Assembly: GCF_003855255.1 (NCBI RefSeq)
Contig: NZ_CP034072.1
Location: forward strand, 558,001 to 622,000
DNA length: 64,000 nt
Direction of reading: 5' to 3'
Source: Mycolicibacterium nivoides
GTDB lineage: Bacteria; Actinomycetota; Actinomycetes; Mycobacteriales; Mycobacteriaceae
Every line of letters begins with the position of its first letter. Position 1 is the stretch's first letter. Position numbers and translations under genes: made by a program. This document shows positions 35,549 to 45,379 of the stretch, piece after piece. The notes below the pieces were generated by a model. It made no database searches. It saw only the letters and a program-made list of their open reading frames with translations, and was not told the DNA's origin.

Positions 35549-36838
35549 CTGAACACCACACATGTCCGCCGGACAGATCTTCCCGGCGGACTCCGGGTGG
35601 TCACTGAGTACATCCCGTCGGTGCGTTCCGCATCCGTCGGGGTCTGGGTGGGTGTCGGTTCCCGCGACGAAGGACGAAGCGTCGCGGGTGCCGCCCACTT
35701 CCTGGAACACCTGCTGTTCAAAGCCACCCCGACGCGTAGCGCAGTCGAGATAGCTCAGGCTGTCGATGCCGTCGGCGGTGAGCTGAACGCGTTCACCACG
35801 CGCGAGCACACCTGCTACTACGCACACGTGCTCGACTCCGACCTGGAACTCGCGGTCGACCTGGTGGCCGACGTCGTGCTCCGTGGTCGTTGTGCCACCG
35901 AGGATGTCGAGGTGGAACGCGACGTCGTCCTCGAAGAGATCGCCATGCGCGACGACGACCCCGAGGACAGCCTCGGCGACGTCTTCCTCTCGGCGATGTT
36001 CGGCGATCACCCGGTGGGACGTCCGGTGATCGGCAGCGTCGAGTCGATCGAGACGATGACGCGCGCGCAGCTGCACTCGTTCCACGTCCGTCGTTACACG
36101 CCCGAGCGGATGATCGTGGCGGTGGCGGGCAACATCGACCACGACGTCGTGTTGTCGTTGGTGCGACAGCATTTCGGTCCGCGGCTGGAAGCGGGGCGCA
36201 CCGCGGTGGCTCCGCGTAAGGGTGCGGGACGGGTCGGCGGCAAGCCGTCGTTGCTCGTGGTCGACCGCGACGGGGAGCAGAGCCACGTGTCGCTCGGCGT
36301 TCGCACGCCCGGCCGGCACTGGGAACACCGGTGGGCGCTGTCGGTGCTCAACACCGCGCTCGGCGGTGGCCTGAGTTCCCGTCTGTTCCAACAGATCCGG
36401 GAATCCCGCGGCCTGGCCTACTCGGTGTACTCGACGGTCGACACCTTCGCCGACAGCGGGGCGCTCTCGGTGTATGCGGGATGTCAGCCGGAACGGTTCG
36501 AAGAAGTGGTCCGGGTTACCACCGATGTCCTGGAAGGCGTTGCCAGAGACGGGATCACCGCCGACGAATGCCGCATCGCCAAGGGCTCGTTGCGTGGTGG
36601 GCTGGTGCTCGGGCTGGAGGATTCCGGTTCGCGCATGCACCGGATCGGGCGTAGCGAGCTCAATTACGGTGAACACCGGACCATCGATCACACGTTGTCC
36701 CAGATCGAGGCGGTTACTCTCGAAGAGGTCAACGCGGTGGCTCACCAGTTGCTGTCTCGGGACTACGGTGCCGCGGTTCTCGGTCCGTACCGTTCGAAAA
36801 AGACTCTGCCGCAACGGCTTCAAGCTCTCGCCGGCTGA
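35549..36838 (+). CDS. pepR: M16 zinc metalloprotease PepR, probable CTG start
   Basis: A pitrilysin-family protease with the inverted zinc motif HFLEH (about residue 50 with this start) and downstream VVLEEIAMRDDDPEDSL. In frame upstream of the first ordinary start (GTG 35597) the sequence reads VRRTDLPGGLR, the conserved first strand of this family (Rv2782c has RRTTLPGGLRVVTE as I recall). No ATG, GTG or TTG exists in that frame back to the TGA at 35429. A CTG at 35549 preceded by AAGG at 8 bases is therefore the most likely start. If it is not used, the protein begins at 35597 and lacks this strand. Confidence 0.85.
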   Translation: MNTTHVRRTDLPGGLRVVTEYIPSVRSASVGVWVGVGSRDEGRSVAGAAHFLEHLLFKATPTRSAVEIAQAVDAVGGELNAFTTREHTCYYAHVLDSDLELAVDLVADVVLRGRCATEDVEVERDVVLEEIAMRDDDPEDSLGDVFLSAMFGDHPVGRPVIGSVESIETMTRAQLHSFHVRRYTPERMIVAVAGNIDHDVVLSLVRQHFGPRLEAGRTAVAPRKGAGRVGGKPSLLVVDRDGEQSHVSLGVRTPGRHWEHRWALSVLNTALGGGLSSRLFQQIRESRGLAYSVYSTVDTFADSGALSVYAGCQPERFEEVVRVTTDVLEGVARDGITADECRIAKGSLRGGLVLGLEDSGSRMHRIGRSELNYGEHRTIDHTLSQIEAVTLEEVNAVAHQLLSRDYGAAVLGPYRSKKTLPQRLQALAG

Positions 36839-36843
36839 CCCGC

Positions 36844-36849
36844 TACGCT
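36844..36849 (+). promoter_or_regulatory. -10 hexamer TACGCT for the beta-lactamase gene
   Basis: TACGCT ends seven bases before the ATG at 36857, so the beta-lactamase can be made from its own leaderless transcript rather than from the pnp-pepR message. Confidence 0.5.
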
Positions 36850-36856
36850 GGGTCCG

Positions 36857-37741
36857 ATGACGGGACTCTCGCGACGCAATGTTCTGATCGGTTCGCTCGT
36901 GGCGGCGGCTGCCGTCGGTGCCGGTGTGGGTAATGCCGCACCGGCTCTCGCGGCCCCGGTCGACGACCAGATCGCCGAACTGGAACGTCGTGACAACGCC
37001 CTGATCGGCTTGTACGCGGCCAATCTGGATTCCGGGCGGATTCTCACGAACCGGCCCGACGAGATATTCGCGATGTGCTCGACGTTCAAGGGCTATGCCG
37101 CCGCGCGGGTGCTGCAGATGGTCGGGCGCCGTCAGATCTCGCTGGACAACCGGGTGTTCGTGGACCCGGAGGCGATCGTGCCGAACTCCCCGGTCACCGA
37201 GACCCATGCCGGTGCCGAGATGACGTTGGCGGAGCTGTGTCAGGCAGCGTTGCAGCGCAGCGACAACACCGCGGGCAACCTGCTGCTGAAAACGATTGAC
37301 GGGCCAGCAGGTATCACCGCATTCGCCCGCAGCGTCGGAGACGAGCGCACCCGGTTGGACCGCTGGGAGGTTGATCTGAACTCGGCGATACCCGGCGACC
37401 CCCGGGATACCTCCACCCCGGCGGCATTGGCGGTCGGGTACCGCGCGGTGCTGGCCGGTGACGCGTTGAGCCCGCCGCAGCGCCGCCAGTTGGAGGACTG
37501 GATGCGGGCCAATCAGACCTCGAGCGTGCGTGCGGGGCTTCCGGAGGGCTGGACCACGGCCGACAAGACCGGGAGCGGGGATTACGGCAGCACCAACGAC
37601 GTCGGGATCGCCTATGGGCCGAACGGGCAACGATTGTTGCTGGCGGTGATGACACGGTCGCAGGCCGACGACCCGAAGGCCGACAACCTGCGCCCGCTCA
37701 TCGGTGAGTTGACGGCGCTGGTGCTGCCGTCGCTACTCTGA
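36857..37741 (+). CDS. Class A beta-lactamase, Tat-exported
   Basis: 294 residues. It hydrolyses beta-lactams outside the cytoplasmic membrane. The Tat signal [17 protein letters not shown] ends near ALAAP. All class A motifs are intact: STFK (Ser75), SDN (135-137), RWEVDLN with Glu171, and KTGS (237-240). The place after pepR matches the chromosomal blaS of M. smegmatis as remembered. Its last nine bases overlap the convergent hsp20 gene. No regulator gene of the blaI/blaR type is nearby. Confidence 0.93.
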   Translation: MTGLSRRNVLIGSLVAAAAVGAGVGNAAPALAAPVDDQIAELERRDNALIGLYAANLDSGRILTNRPDEIFAMCSTFKGYAAARVLQMVGRRQISLDNRVFVDPEAIVPNSPVTETHAGAEMTLAELCQAALQRSDNTAGNLLLKTIDGPAGITAFARSVGDERTRLDRWEVDLNSAIPGDPRDTSTPAALAVGYRAVLAGDALSPPQRRQLEDWMRANQTSSVRAGLPEGWTTADKTGSGDYGSTNDVGIAYGPNGQRLLLAVMTRSQADDPKADNLRPLIGELTALVLPSLL

Positions 37742-38203
37742 GTGCTCGGCGGATTCGATTGCCGTCGAGCCGTTTTCGGTGTTCTGGATCTCGATCTGGC
37801 GGGCACCGGCGGGGTTCTCCGACAACGGCACCCGCACGGTCAGGATGCCGCGCTCGTAGCCGGCGGTGATGTTGTCCTCGTCGGCTTCGGCGGGCAGTGT
37901 CACGGTGCGCAGGAACGAGCCGTAGGAGAACTCCGACCGCGCGGTGGTGTCGGCTCGCTCCGAACGCTCGGCCTTCACCGTCAGCTGGCCGTCGGCCACG
38001 GTGATCTGAACGTCGTTGGCCGGATCGATACCGGGGATCTCGGCACGCAGTTCGTAGTGGTCCTCGGTGACCTCATCCTCGATGCGCATGAGGTTGCGCT
38101 CGAAGATCGGCCGCAGGCTGGCGAACGGGGTGATCCCGGCGAAGAACTCCGAGAGCTCGGGCAGCAGCGGGCGGGGCTGGTGCGCGACGGGCAGGTTGAC
38201 CAT
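37733..38203 (-). CDS. Small heat shock protein, Hsp20/alpha-crystallin family
   Basis: 156 residues. It prevents aggregation of unfolded proteins. The alpha-crystallin domain runs from [20 protein letters not shown] to [15 protein letters not shown], with the typical GILTVRVP near the end. The N-terminus [15 protein letters not shown] resembles mycobacterial Hsp18/HspX-type proteins. The ATG at 38203 follows GAGGAG; a longer in-frame start at 38290 is Arg/Lys-rich and unsupported. The end overlaps the beta-lactamase gene. Confidence 0.9.
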   Translation of the reverse strand: MVNLPVAHQPRPLLPELSEFFAGITPFASLRPIFERNLMRIEDEVTEDHYELRAEIPGIDPANDVQITVADGQLTVKAERSERADTTARSEFSYGSFLRTVTLPAEADEDNITAGYERGILTVRVPLSENPAGARQIEIQNTENGSTAIESAEHSE

Positions 38204-38330
38204 GGGTGACTCCTCAGTTCTGGAACGTCGATCGGAGGAAAAGGCCTTGTAACGCTTGCCCTTTCGATCCAAGCACCGACGTGGAGCCACCGGCCGAATG
38301 TGTGGTGAACAGCGTGCGTACGGGCGGCTG

Positions 38331-38894
38331 CTAGGTCACCCGCAGGGAGTCGTCGCGCTGCAGGACGAAGAAGTAGGGCTTGTGGGAGTTCCGCAGGTCC
38401 ATCGCCCCGATCACGGCGTCGTCGGACAGGCGCCGGAACACGTCGTTGATGGGCAGCTGGTCGTAGACCATCGTCGCGGTATCGACGCCGCGGTAGCGGG
38501 TGGTCCGCAACCTGGCCTTGGGCGCACGGGTTTGTAGGACGGGCCGCAACGCTGCGATCGGCGCCGACATCGACCGGTTCCGAAGCAAAGGGATCTTGGT
38601 CGACACCGCGAGGCCCGCGAAGGCCGGCGCCGGGTTGAGGGCCCACAGCGACGTGCCGTCACCGGCGGGGAACAGCAGCGGGTGAACGGTCTCGCCGTCG
38701 ACGAACTGTTTGCCCCACCAGCCGCTGGCCGCCAGCAGGCCGTCCATCGGATGGCCGGTCGGCAATTCGGCACCGTGCCAGGTGCCGAGCATGAACTCCG
38801 GCTCGACGGCCTCGGCCGCGTCGAAGGCGCCCAGCGCCTCACTCGTGGTCATCGGAACAGTGGGAAACAACTGCTGCAGCATGGACGCCACCAT
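38331..38894 (-). CDS. GXWXG/DUF4334 domain protein
   Basis: 187 residues. The [18 protein letters not shown] motif (about 37-54) is the GXWXG domain, and the C-terminal half ([26 protein letters not shown]) is DUF4334. Such proteins occur in actinobacteria without a proven function; a hydrophobic-ligand barrel is plausible. The start is uncertain: ATG 38894, ATG 38882, or GTG 38903, the last lying inside a perfect palindrome that is probably an operator. Confidence 0.7.
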   Translation of the reverse strand: MVASMLQQLFPTVPMTTSEALGAFDAAEAVEPEFMLGTWHGAELPTGHPMDGLLAASGWWGKQFVDGETVHPLLFPAGDGTSLWALNPAPAFAGLAVSTKIPLLRNRSMSAPIAALRPVLQTRAPKARLRTTRYRGVDTATMVYDQLPINDVFRRLSDDAVIGAMDLRNSHKPYFFVLQRDDSLRVT

Positions 38895-38895
38895 A

Positions 38896-38911
38896 CTTGA
38901 CACGTGTCAAG
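38896..38911. promoter_or_regulatory. 16-bp perfect palindrome, probable TetR-type operator
   Basis: CTTGACACGTGTCAAG is fully symmetric and sits directly at the 5' end of the DUF4334 gene. No regulator gene is adjacent, so the protein that binds it must be encoded elsewhere. Confidence 0.6.
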
Positions 38912-38979
38912 AATGGCTACGGGCCGAAATGCGCATCGCCCGGCCGGAGCGAACTCCAGCCGGGCGACAGTGCGTGAGA

Positions 38980-40095
38980 TCAGGCCAGGACCGTGGCCGG
39001 ATCGGTGAACGGCATGTTGAGGTCGAAGGCGACCTGCTCGGACAGCAGCGCGCCCTCGTGCGTCGAGAGGCCCTTGGCCAGTGCCTGGTCGGCCTCGCAG
39101 GCGGCCTTCCAGCCCTTGTCGGCCAGCTTGAGCACGTACGGCATGGTGGCGTTCGTCAGCCCGAAGGTGGACGTGCGCGGCACCGAGCCGGGCATGTTGG
39201 CCACGCAGTAGAACACCGTGTCGTGCACGGCGAACGTCGGATCGTCGTGGGTGGTGGGCCGCGAATCCTCGAAGCAGCCACCCTGGTCGATGGCGATGTC
39301 GACCAGCACCGCGCCCGGCTTCATTTGGGCCACGGTCGAATTGGTGACCAACTTGGGGGCCTTGGCGCCCGGGATCAGCACCGCGCCGATCACCAGGTCG
39401 GCCTTCTTGACGGCCTCTTCCAGTTCCAGCGACGACGAGTAACGGGTCTCGATGCTGCCGTTGTTCTCGTTGTCGATCTTGCGCAGCGTGTTGATGTTCA
39501 GGTCGAACACCGTGACGTGGGCGCCCATACCCTTGGCGATGCGCGCGGCGTTGTAGCCGGCGACGCCACCCCCGATGACGACGACCTCCGCCGGTGCGAC
39601 GCCGGGGACGCCACCCATCAGCACGCCGCGGCCGCCCTGCGTGCGCATCAGGTGGTAGGAGCCGACCTGAGCGGACAGACGCCCCGCGACCTCGCTCATC
39701 GGGGCGAGCAGCGGCAGCGCTCCGTCAGCGGTCTGCACGGTCTCATAGGCGATCGAGGTGGTGCCCGAGGCCAGCAGCGCGTCGGTGCATTCCTTGGATG
39801 CCGCCAGGTGCAGATAGGTGAACAGCGTCTGGCCCTTGCGCATGCGCGAGTACTCGGCCGCGATGGGCTCCTTGACCTTGAGGAGCAGTTCGGCGTCGGC
39901 CCAGACCTGGTCGGCCGTGGTGACGATCTGAGCCCCTGCGGCCTTGAAGTCGTTGTCGGAGATGGCCGAGCCTTCGCCCGCGCCGGCCTGGATGATCACG
40001 TCGTGTCCGCGTCGGGTCAACTCCGCCACGCCCGCCGGGGTGATCGCCACGCGGTACTCGTTGTTCTTGATCTCGGTCGGGACACCGACGAGCAT
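38980..40095 (-). CDS. ald: Alanine dehydrogenase
   Basis: 371 residues, the full length of the enzyme that interconverts alanine and pyruvate with NAD and ammonia. The N-terminus [35 protein letters not shown] and the NAD-binding [22 protein letters not shown] ([10 protein letters not shown] core) are typical and match Rv2780. It is divergent from an Lrp-type regulator, and a GGAG Shine-Dalgarno precedes the ATG. Expression is probably induced by alanine through AldR. Confidence 0.96.
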   Translation of the reverse strand: MLVGVPTEIKNNEYRVAITPAGVAELTRRGHDVIIQAGAGEGSAISDNDFKAAGAQIVTTADQVWADAELLLKVKEPIAAEYSRMRKGQTLFTYLHLAASKECTDALLASGTTSIAYETVQTADGALPLLAPMSEVAGRLSAQVGSYHLMRTQGGRGVLMGGVPGVAPAEVVVIGGGVAGYNAARIAKGMGAHVTVFDLNINTLRKIDNENNGSIETRYSSSLELEEAVKKADLVIGAVLIPGAKAPKLVTNSTVAQMKPGAVLVDIAIDQGGCFEDSRPTTHDDPTFAVHDTVFYCVANMPGSVPRTSTFGLTNATMPYVLKLADKGWKAACEADQALAKGLSTHEGALLSEQVAFDLNMPFTDPATVLA

Positions 40096-40189
40096 GATCG
40101 CTCCTTCACAGTTTGGGATGCTGAAATAATTGTGAAGAACCTTCGGTTATTGAGCAATATCTCCGATAAAGATTCGTTAGAATCGTCTA
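40096..40189. promoter_or_regulatory. ald-aldR divergent regulatory region
   Basis: 94 bases, strikingly A+T-rich compared with the surroundings, with repeated half-sites such as TTATTGAGCAATAT and GATAAAGATTC. AldR of M. tuberculosis is known to bind several sites in the equivalent gap. The aldR -10 hexamer TAGAAT (40178-40183) ends six bases before its GTG. Confidence 0.6.
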
Positions 40190-40702
40190 GTGGTGGAAGA
40201 ATCGTCAATATTGCCCGGACGTGCGGCCCGTTCGCCGAAGGATGTTCGGCACGAACTCGATGAAGTGGACCGGCGCATCCTGCTGGCGCTGCATGCCGAT
40301 GCCCGCATTTCCAACAGCGCGCTGGCCGACGCGGTTGGTGTCGCCGCGTCGACCTGTCACGGTCGGGTGCGCAGGCTCCAGGAGATCGGGGTGATCCGGG
40401 GCTTCTACACCGACATCGATCCGGCTGCTGTGGGGCTGAGCCTGCAGGCGATGATCTCGGTGAGCCTGCAGTCGAACGCGCGGGGCAAGATCCGCAATTT
40501 CATCGCCCACATCCGCAAACTACCGCAGGTGATGGACGTGTACTTCCTGGCCGGGGGAGACGACTTCATCCTGCATGTGGCTGCTCGGGACACCGATGAT
40601 CTGCGGGCGTTCGTGGTGGAGCACCTCAACGCCGACGCCGATGTCGCGGGTACGCAGACGTCGCTGATCTTCGAGCATCTGCGGGGAGCGTCACCGCTCT
40701 GA
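40190..40702 (+). CDS. aldR: Lrp/AsnC family regulator AldR
   Basis: 170 residues. The N-terminal helix-turn-helix (LDEVDRRILLALHADARISNSALADAVGVAASTCHGRVRRL, residues about 22-62) and the C-terminal RAM ligand-binding domain (VMDVYFLAGGDDFILHVAARD) are complete. It corresponds to Rv2779c, an alanine-responsive activator of ald. The first codon is a GTG directly followed by another GTG; the spacing to TAGAAT favours the first. Confidence 0.92.
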   Translation: MVEESSILPGRAARSPKDVRHELDEVDRRILLALHADARISNSALADAVGVAASTCHGRVRRLQEIGVIRGFYTDIDPAAVGLSLQAMISVSLQSNARGKIRNFIAHIRKLPQVMDVYFLAGGDDFILHVAARDTDDLRAFVVEHLNADADVAGTQTSLIFEHLRGASPL

Positions 40703-40722
40703 AGGTCACCCCCCCCTTGACG

Positions 40723-41493
40723 TCACTGCGCCCGCAGTACCAGCCCGTTGCCGTCGGTGCCGGAGAGCTTCAGTTCATCGGCGTCGATGGCGGTCTGGAC
40801 CGTGCCCTTGAGGACCCGCAGCACGGCCTGCTCAACTTCGCCGACCTCCGGTGCGCAGGCCATCCTGGTGGTGGCCAGCGGGCCGAACTCGATGACTGCC
40901 GGCGACCCGGAAACCGTTGCGTGGCCGGTGATCCGGTTGCATCCGGTCGAGCCACTCACGGCGCCGTCGTCCCCGATGGTCAGCGTGGGCTTGGACTGCT
41001 CGAGGGCGACCGAGGTGGTGACCGCCTGCGCGGACACCAGGCTGGTGACCTGCCAGGTGGTGCCGGTGAGCGGGCGATCGGGGTCGACCACCTTCTTGTC
41101 CCGCAACGTGACGGTCGCGGCGTCCGTGCGCAACGTGAGGGCATCGCCGGACAGCGACCAGGTGGGCTTGGCGTCGAAGAACTTCGATACCCAGGCGTCG
41201 GAATCGCCGACCGGTGGCGCGCAGGCCATCATCGTCATGGCCAGCTGTGTGGTGATCCGCCCATCAGCCAGATTGGCGGTGCCCGAGCCGTGGTTACAGC
41301 CGGCGAAGATGCTGATCTGCGTCCCGTCGAATCCGACGGTCAACGGGCCGCCGCCGGGGATCTGGTCGCCCTCGACCTGGACCGAGACAAAGGTGCGGCC
41401 GTTGAGGTCATCGGCGTCGGCAGCGGCGTTGTCAGAACACCCCATGAACAGAAGGACAGCGACGGCGAACGGCACCAGCGGGATCAGACGCAT
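40723..41493 (-). CDS. Lipoprotein with two META (HslJ-like) domains
   Basis: 256 residues. The signal peptide has lipobox FMGC (Cys19). Two META domains follow, each with an FxGCNxxSG-like core: SIFAGCNHGSGTANL near residue 62 and VSGSTGCNRITGHATV near 180, and each with a later MACAP (TMMACAPP; TTRMACAPE). META proteins include heat-induced HslJ and envelope proteins of unknown role. A TACGGT hexamer six bases upstream of the ATG suggests a leaderless transcript. Confidence 0.85.
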   Translation of the reverse strand: MRLIPLVPFAVAVLLFMGCSDNAAADADDLNGRTFVSVQVEGDQIPGGGPLTVGFDGTQISIFAGCNHGSGTANLADGRITTQLAMTMMACAPPVGDSDAWVSKFFDAKPTWSLSGDALTLRTDAATVTLRDKKVVDPDRPLTGTTWQVTSLVSAQAVTTSVALEQSKPTLTIGDDGAVSGSTGCNRITGHATVSGSPAVIEFGPLATTRMACAPEVGEVEQAVLRVLKGTVQTAIDADELKLSGTDGNGLVLRAQ

Positions 41494-41841
41494 GGGTCCA
41501 CCGTAGATGGCGGATTCCTCTGCGCCCCGGTTATATGCAATCAGCTTGGATGACAGTCGTTTTCGTCGCCATCTTCACTCGTATCGACGTCAGGCGCATG
41601 TCACTGAGGGATGGCGGGAGAGCTGCGCGTCCGGCCCGCGATGCTCCGGATGCGACTCGCGGAGCGTTAGGTCAGTTACTTCTACCCAGAAGGTGTGACG
41701 CGCGCCTCCCGCCGGTGGCAATTTGATGTTTGCCGCACTCGGGGCCTTGCAGTTGCAGTCGTCTCTGATCGTTTGCGAGAGTTCTGCTCGCTCACTCGCT
41801 GACCAACTGGTTGGCCGCGTCAACAGTTTGGAGGTTTGTGC
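41494..41841. other. Intergenic region upstream of the orphan Mce gene
   Basis: 348 bases without a supportable gene; the short frames here lack codon bias and homology. It contains the META-gene -10 hexamer (41500-41505, minus strand) and small inverted repeats GGCAA/TTGCC near 41717 and CCAAC-TG-GTTGG near 41804. A GGAGG Shine-Dalgarno at 41830-41834 precedes the Mce start. Confidence 0.5.
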
Positions 41842-43074
41842 GTGGCCTCATCGCGGTTCCAGCCCGAACGGCAATTCAAGCACTGGCGATACGACCCGCC
41901 CTACAAGACGGCGTGCGCGGGGATGATCATCGTGCTGGTCGCGGTGCTGACGCTGACGTGGATGCAGTTCCGGGGTGCGTTCGAGGAGAAGACGCAGCTG
42001 ACCGTGTTGTCGGGCCGGGCCGGTCTGTCGATGGACCCGGGCTCGAAGGTCACCTTGAACGGTGTGCCGATCGGTCGCCTGGCGTCGGTCGACGTCGTCA
42101 CCGTCGACGACAACCCCGAGGCCAAGCTGACCCTGGACGTCAAGCCTCAGTACCTGAAGCTGATCCCGGAGAACGTGACCGCCGAGCTGCGGGCCACGAC
42201 GGTGTTCGGCAACAAGTACATCTCGTTCCTGTCGCCGGCCAACCCGTCGGCAGCGCGGTTGTCGCCCGGAACGCCGATCCGGGCCCAGGGTGTGACGACG
42301 GAGTTCAACACCCTGTTCGAGACGATCACCGCGATCTCCGAGCAGATCGACCCGATCAAGCTGAACCAGACGCTGACGGCCACCGCGCAGGCCCTCGACG
42401 GCCTGGGTGACAAGTTCGGCCAGTCGATCGTCAACGGCAACGACATCCTGTCGGACCTCAACCCGCGTATGCCCCAGATCCGCCGCGACATCGCGGGTCT
42501 GGCGGACTTGGGCGAGGTTTACGCGAATGCGGGTCCGGACCTGTTCGACGGTCTGACCAATGCGGTCGCCACCGCCCGCACGCTCAACGAGCAGCGCGAC
42601 AATCTGGATCAGGCGTTGGTGGCGGCGGTCGGCTTCGGCAACACCGGCGGGGACATCTTCGAGCGCGGCGGCCCCTATCTGGTCCGCGGCGCCCAGGACC
42701 TGCTGCCCGTCAGCGAGATGCTCGACCGCAACAGCCCGGCGTTGGCGTGTTCTGTCCGCAACTATGCGGAGGCAGCGCCGAAGTTCGCCGCGCAGACCCG
42801 CAACGGCTACGCGCTTGAGCTGCACGATTTCCTGATCGGCGTTGGTAATCCGTACGTCTATCCCGACAACCTGCCGCGGGTCGACGCCAAGGGTGGACCC
42901 GAGGGCCGGCCCGGCTGCTGGCAGCCGGTCACCAAGGACCTGTGGCCGGCTCCATACCTGGTGATGGACACCGGGGCGTCGATCGCCCCGTACAACCACC
43001 TCGAGATGGGGCAACCTTTGGTGTCCGAGTACGTGTGGGGCCGCCAGATCGGCGAGAACACCATCAACCCGTAG
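41842..43074 (+). CDS. Orphan Mce-family protein, MceA type
   Basis: 410 residues. One N-terminal transmembrane segment (IIVLVAVLTLTWMQF) is followed by the MlaD/MCE domain (TQLTVLSGRAGLSMDPGSKV; NGVPIGRLASVD) and an extended helical region, then the MceA-type ending EYVWGRQIGENTINP. Mce proteins form hexameric tunnels for lipid uptake, normally encoded as six genes with two YrbE permeases. None of those genes is adjacent, so this subunit stands alone. The GTG at 41842 is fixed by GGAGG seven bases upstream. Confidence 0.88.
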   Translation: MASSRFQPERQFKHWRYDPPYKTACAGMIIVLVAVLTLTWMQFRGAFEEKTQLTVLSGRAGLSMDPGSKVTLNGVPIGRLASVDVVTVDDNPEAKLTLDVKPQYLKLIPENVTAELRATTVFGNKYISFLSPANPSAARLSPGTPIRAQGVTTEFNTLFETITAISEQIDPIKLNQTLTATAQALDGLGDKFGQSIVNGNDILSDLNPRMPQIRRDIAGLADLGEVYANAGPDLFDGLTNAVATARTLNEQRDNLDQALVAAVGFGNTGGDIFERGGPYLVRGAQDLLPVSEMLDRNSPALACSVRNYAEAAPKFAAQTRNGYALELHDFLIGVGNPYVYPDNLPRVDAKGGPEGRPGCWQPVTKDLWPAPYLVMDTGASIAPYNHLEMGQPLVSEYVWGRQIGENTINP

Positions 43075-43115
43075 GCGTCTGGACGAGCCAAACGGCCCGC
43101 CACACTGTTCATGAT

Positions 43116-43131
43116 TCGAACGTTGGTTCGA
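43116..43131. promoter_or_regulatory. Perfect LexA (SOS) box
   Basis: TCGAACGTTGGTTCGA fits the mycobacterial LexA consensus TCGAAC-N4-GTTCGA at all twelve defined positions. It is 108 bases upstream of the dapB ATG. No recognised DNA-repair gene follows. Confidence 0.7.
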
Positions 43132-43157
43132 TGCTGTGACCCTCCTATTCGGTTTGA

Positions 43158-44439
<1,282 letters not shown>

Positions 44440-44443
<4 letters not shown>

Positions 44444-44895
44444 CCAAGACACTGCTGGTGGTGCATCACACGCCGTCTCCGGCGACGCGAGAGCTCCTGG
44501 AAGCAGTGCTGGCCGGAACACACGATCCGGACATCTCGGGCGTCACGATCGAATCGAAGCCCGCGTTGGCTGCAACCGTCACCGACATGTTGTCCGCGGA
44601 CGGCTATTTGTTCGGCACCACAGCGAATTTCGGCTATATGAGCGGTGCCCTGAAACACTTCTTCGATACTGTGTACTACCCGAGCCTCGATCATGTGGCC
44701 GGGCGTCCGTACGGGCTGTGGGTGCACGGCAACAACGACACGGTCGGTGCGGCGAGCGCGGTCGACAAGATTGTGACCGGGCTGGCGTTGGTCAAAGCGG
44801 CTGACGTGCTTGAAGTTACGGGTGAGGTAGACGGCGGTGTCCGGGAACGGGCCTATGAGCTGGGCGGCACCCTGGCCGCAACGCTGATGGAGTGA
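44440..44895 (+). CDS. Flavodoxin-like NAD(P)H-dependent reductase (Rv2771c homologue)
   Basis: 151 residues. The N-terminal KTLLVVHHTPSPATREL is an FMN phosphate-binding loop, and GTTANFGYMSGALKHFFD (about 60-77) is the second flavin loop of the NADPH:FMN reductase/flavodoxin family. The substrate is unknown. It is coupled to the upstream membrane-protein gene and followed by a small membrane protein. Confidence 0.83.
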
Positions 44896-44907
44896 TGGAG
44901 GGACGGT

Positions 44908-45372
44908 ATGCCAGGAATCGCCGAACTTGCGCTAGGGGCGGCGCCCATCGCCGGTGGTGCGATGCTCGGGGTGATCGCGGGCAATCTCAAACCGCCGGAC
45001 ATCCGCGGCATGATCACCAAGGACCTCGACCTGCTGGACCGATTGCCGGCCGAGGATGTCGAGCGGAAGGCGCGGCTCAAGGCCAGTATCGACGAACGAA
45101 TCGACGGCCTGATCGATGCGAGTGACCGCAGTCGCGAGATCCGTGAAGCCGCGATGTCCTACCGCGGGAATTGGCGGGACATCGTCGTTTTCGTCTGCGC
45201 GCTGCTGTTCACGTTCATCTGGTGGAACGTCAGTCACAGCCGGTCCAACTGGCTGGTGATGTTCATTGCGATGATCATCGTGTCTGTCGCCGCGGGCATC
45301 TACGCGGGCCGCGGTGTGACGCGTGCGATCAGTACGTTCCTGCACCGCAACGACGCCAACCCGCAGCCCTGA
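44908..45372 (+). CDS. Small membrane protein of unknown function
   Basis: 154 residues. An N-terminal hydrophobic segment (IAELALGAAPIAGGAMLGVIAG), a charged helical middle (ITKDLDLLDRLPAEDVERKARLKASIDERID) and two C-terminal transmembrane helices (DIVVFVCALLFTFIWW; MFIAMIIVSVAAGIYAG) are seen. The ATG follows GGAGGG. I do not recognise a family with certainty. It ends eight bases before a convergent lyase gene. Confidence 0.65.
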   Translation: MPGIAELALGAAPIAGGAMLGVIAGNLKPPDIRGMITKDLDLLDRLPAEDVERKARLKASIDERIDGLIDASDRSREIREAAMSYRGNWRDIVVFVCALLFTFIWWNVSHSRSNWLVMFIAMIIVSVAAGIYAGRGVTRAISTFLHRNDANPQP

Positions 45373-45379
45373 GCCACCC

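Noticed and set aside
41494..41841. Short frames (about 60 residues) in the gap before the Mce gene
   Set aside because: Several overlapping small frames in different phases, no codon bias, no ribosome-binding site and no homology recognised.
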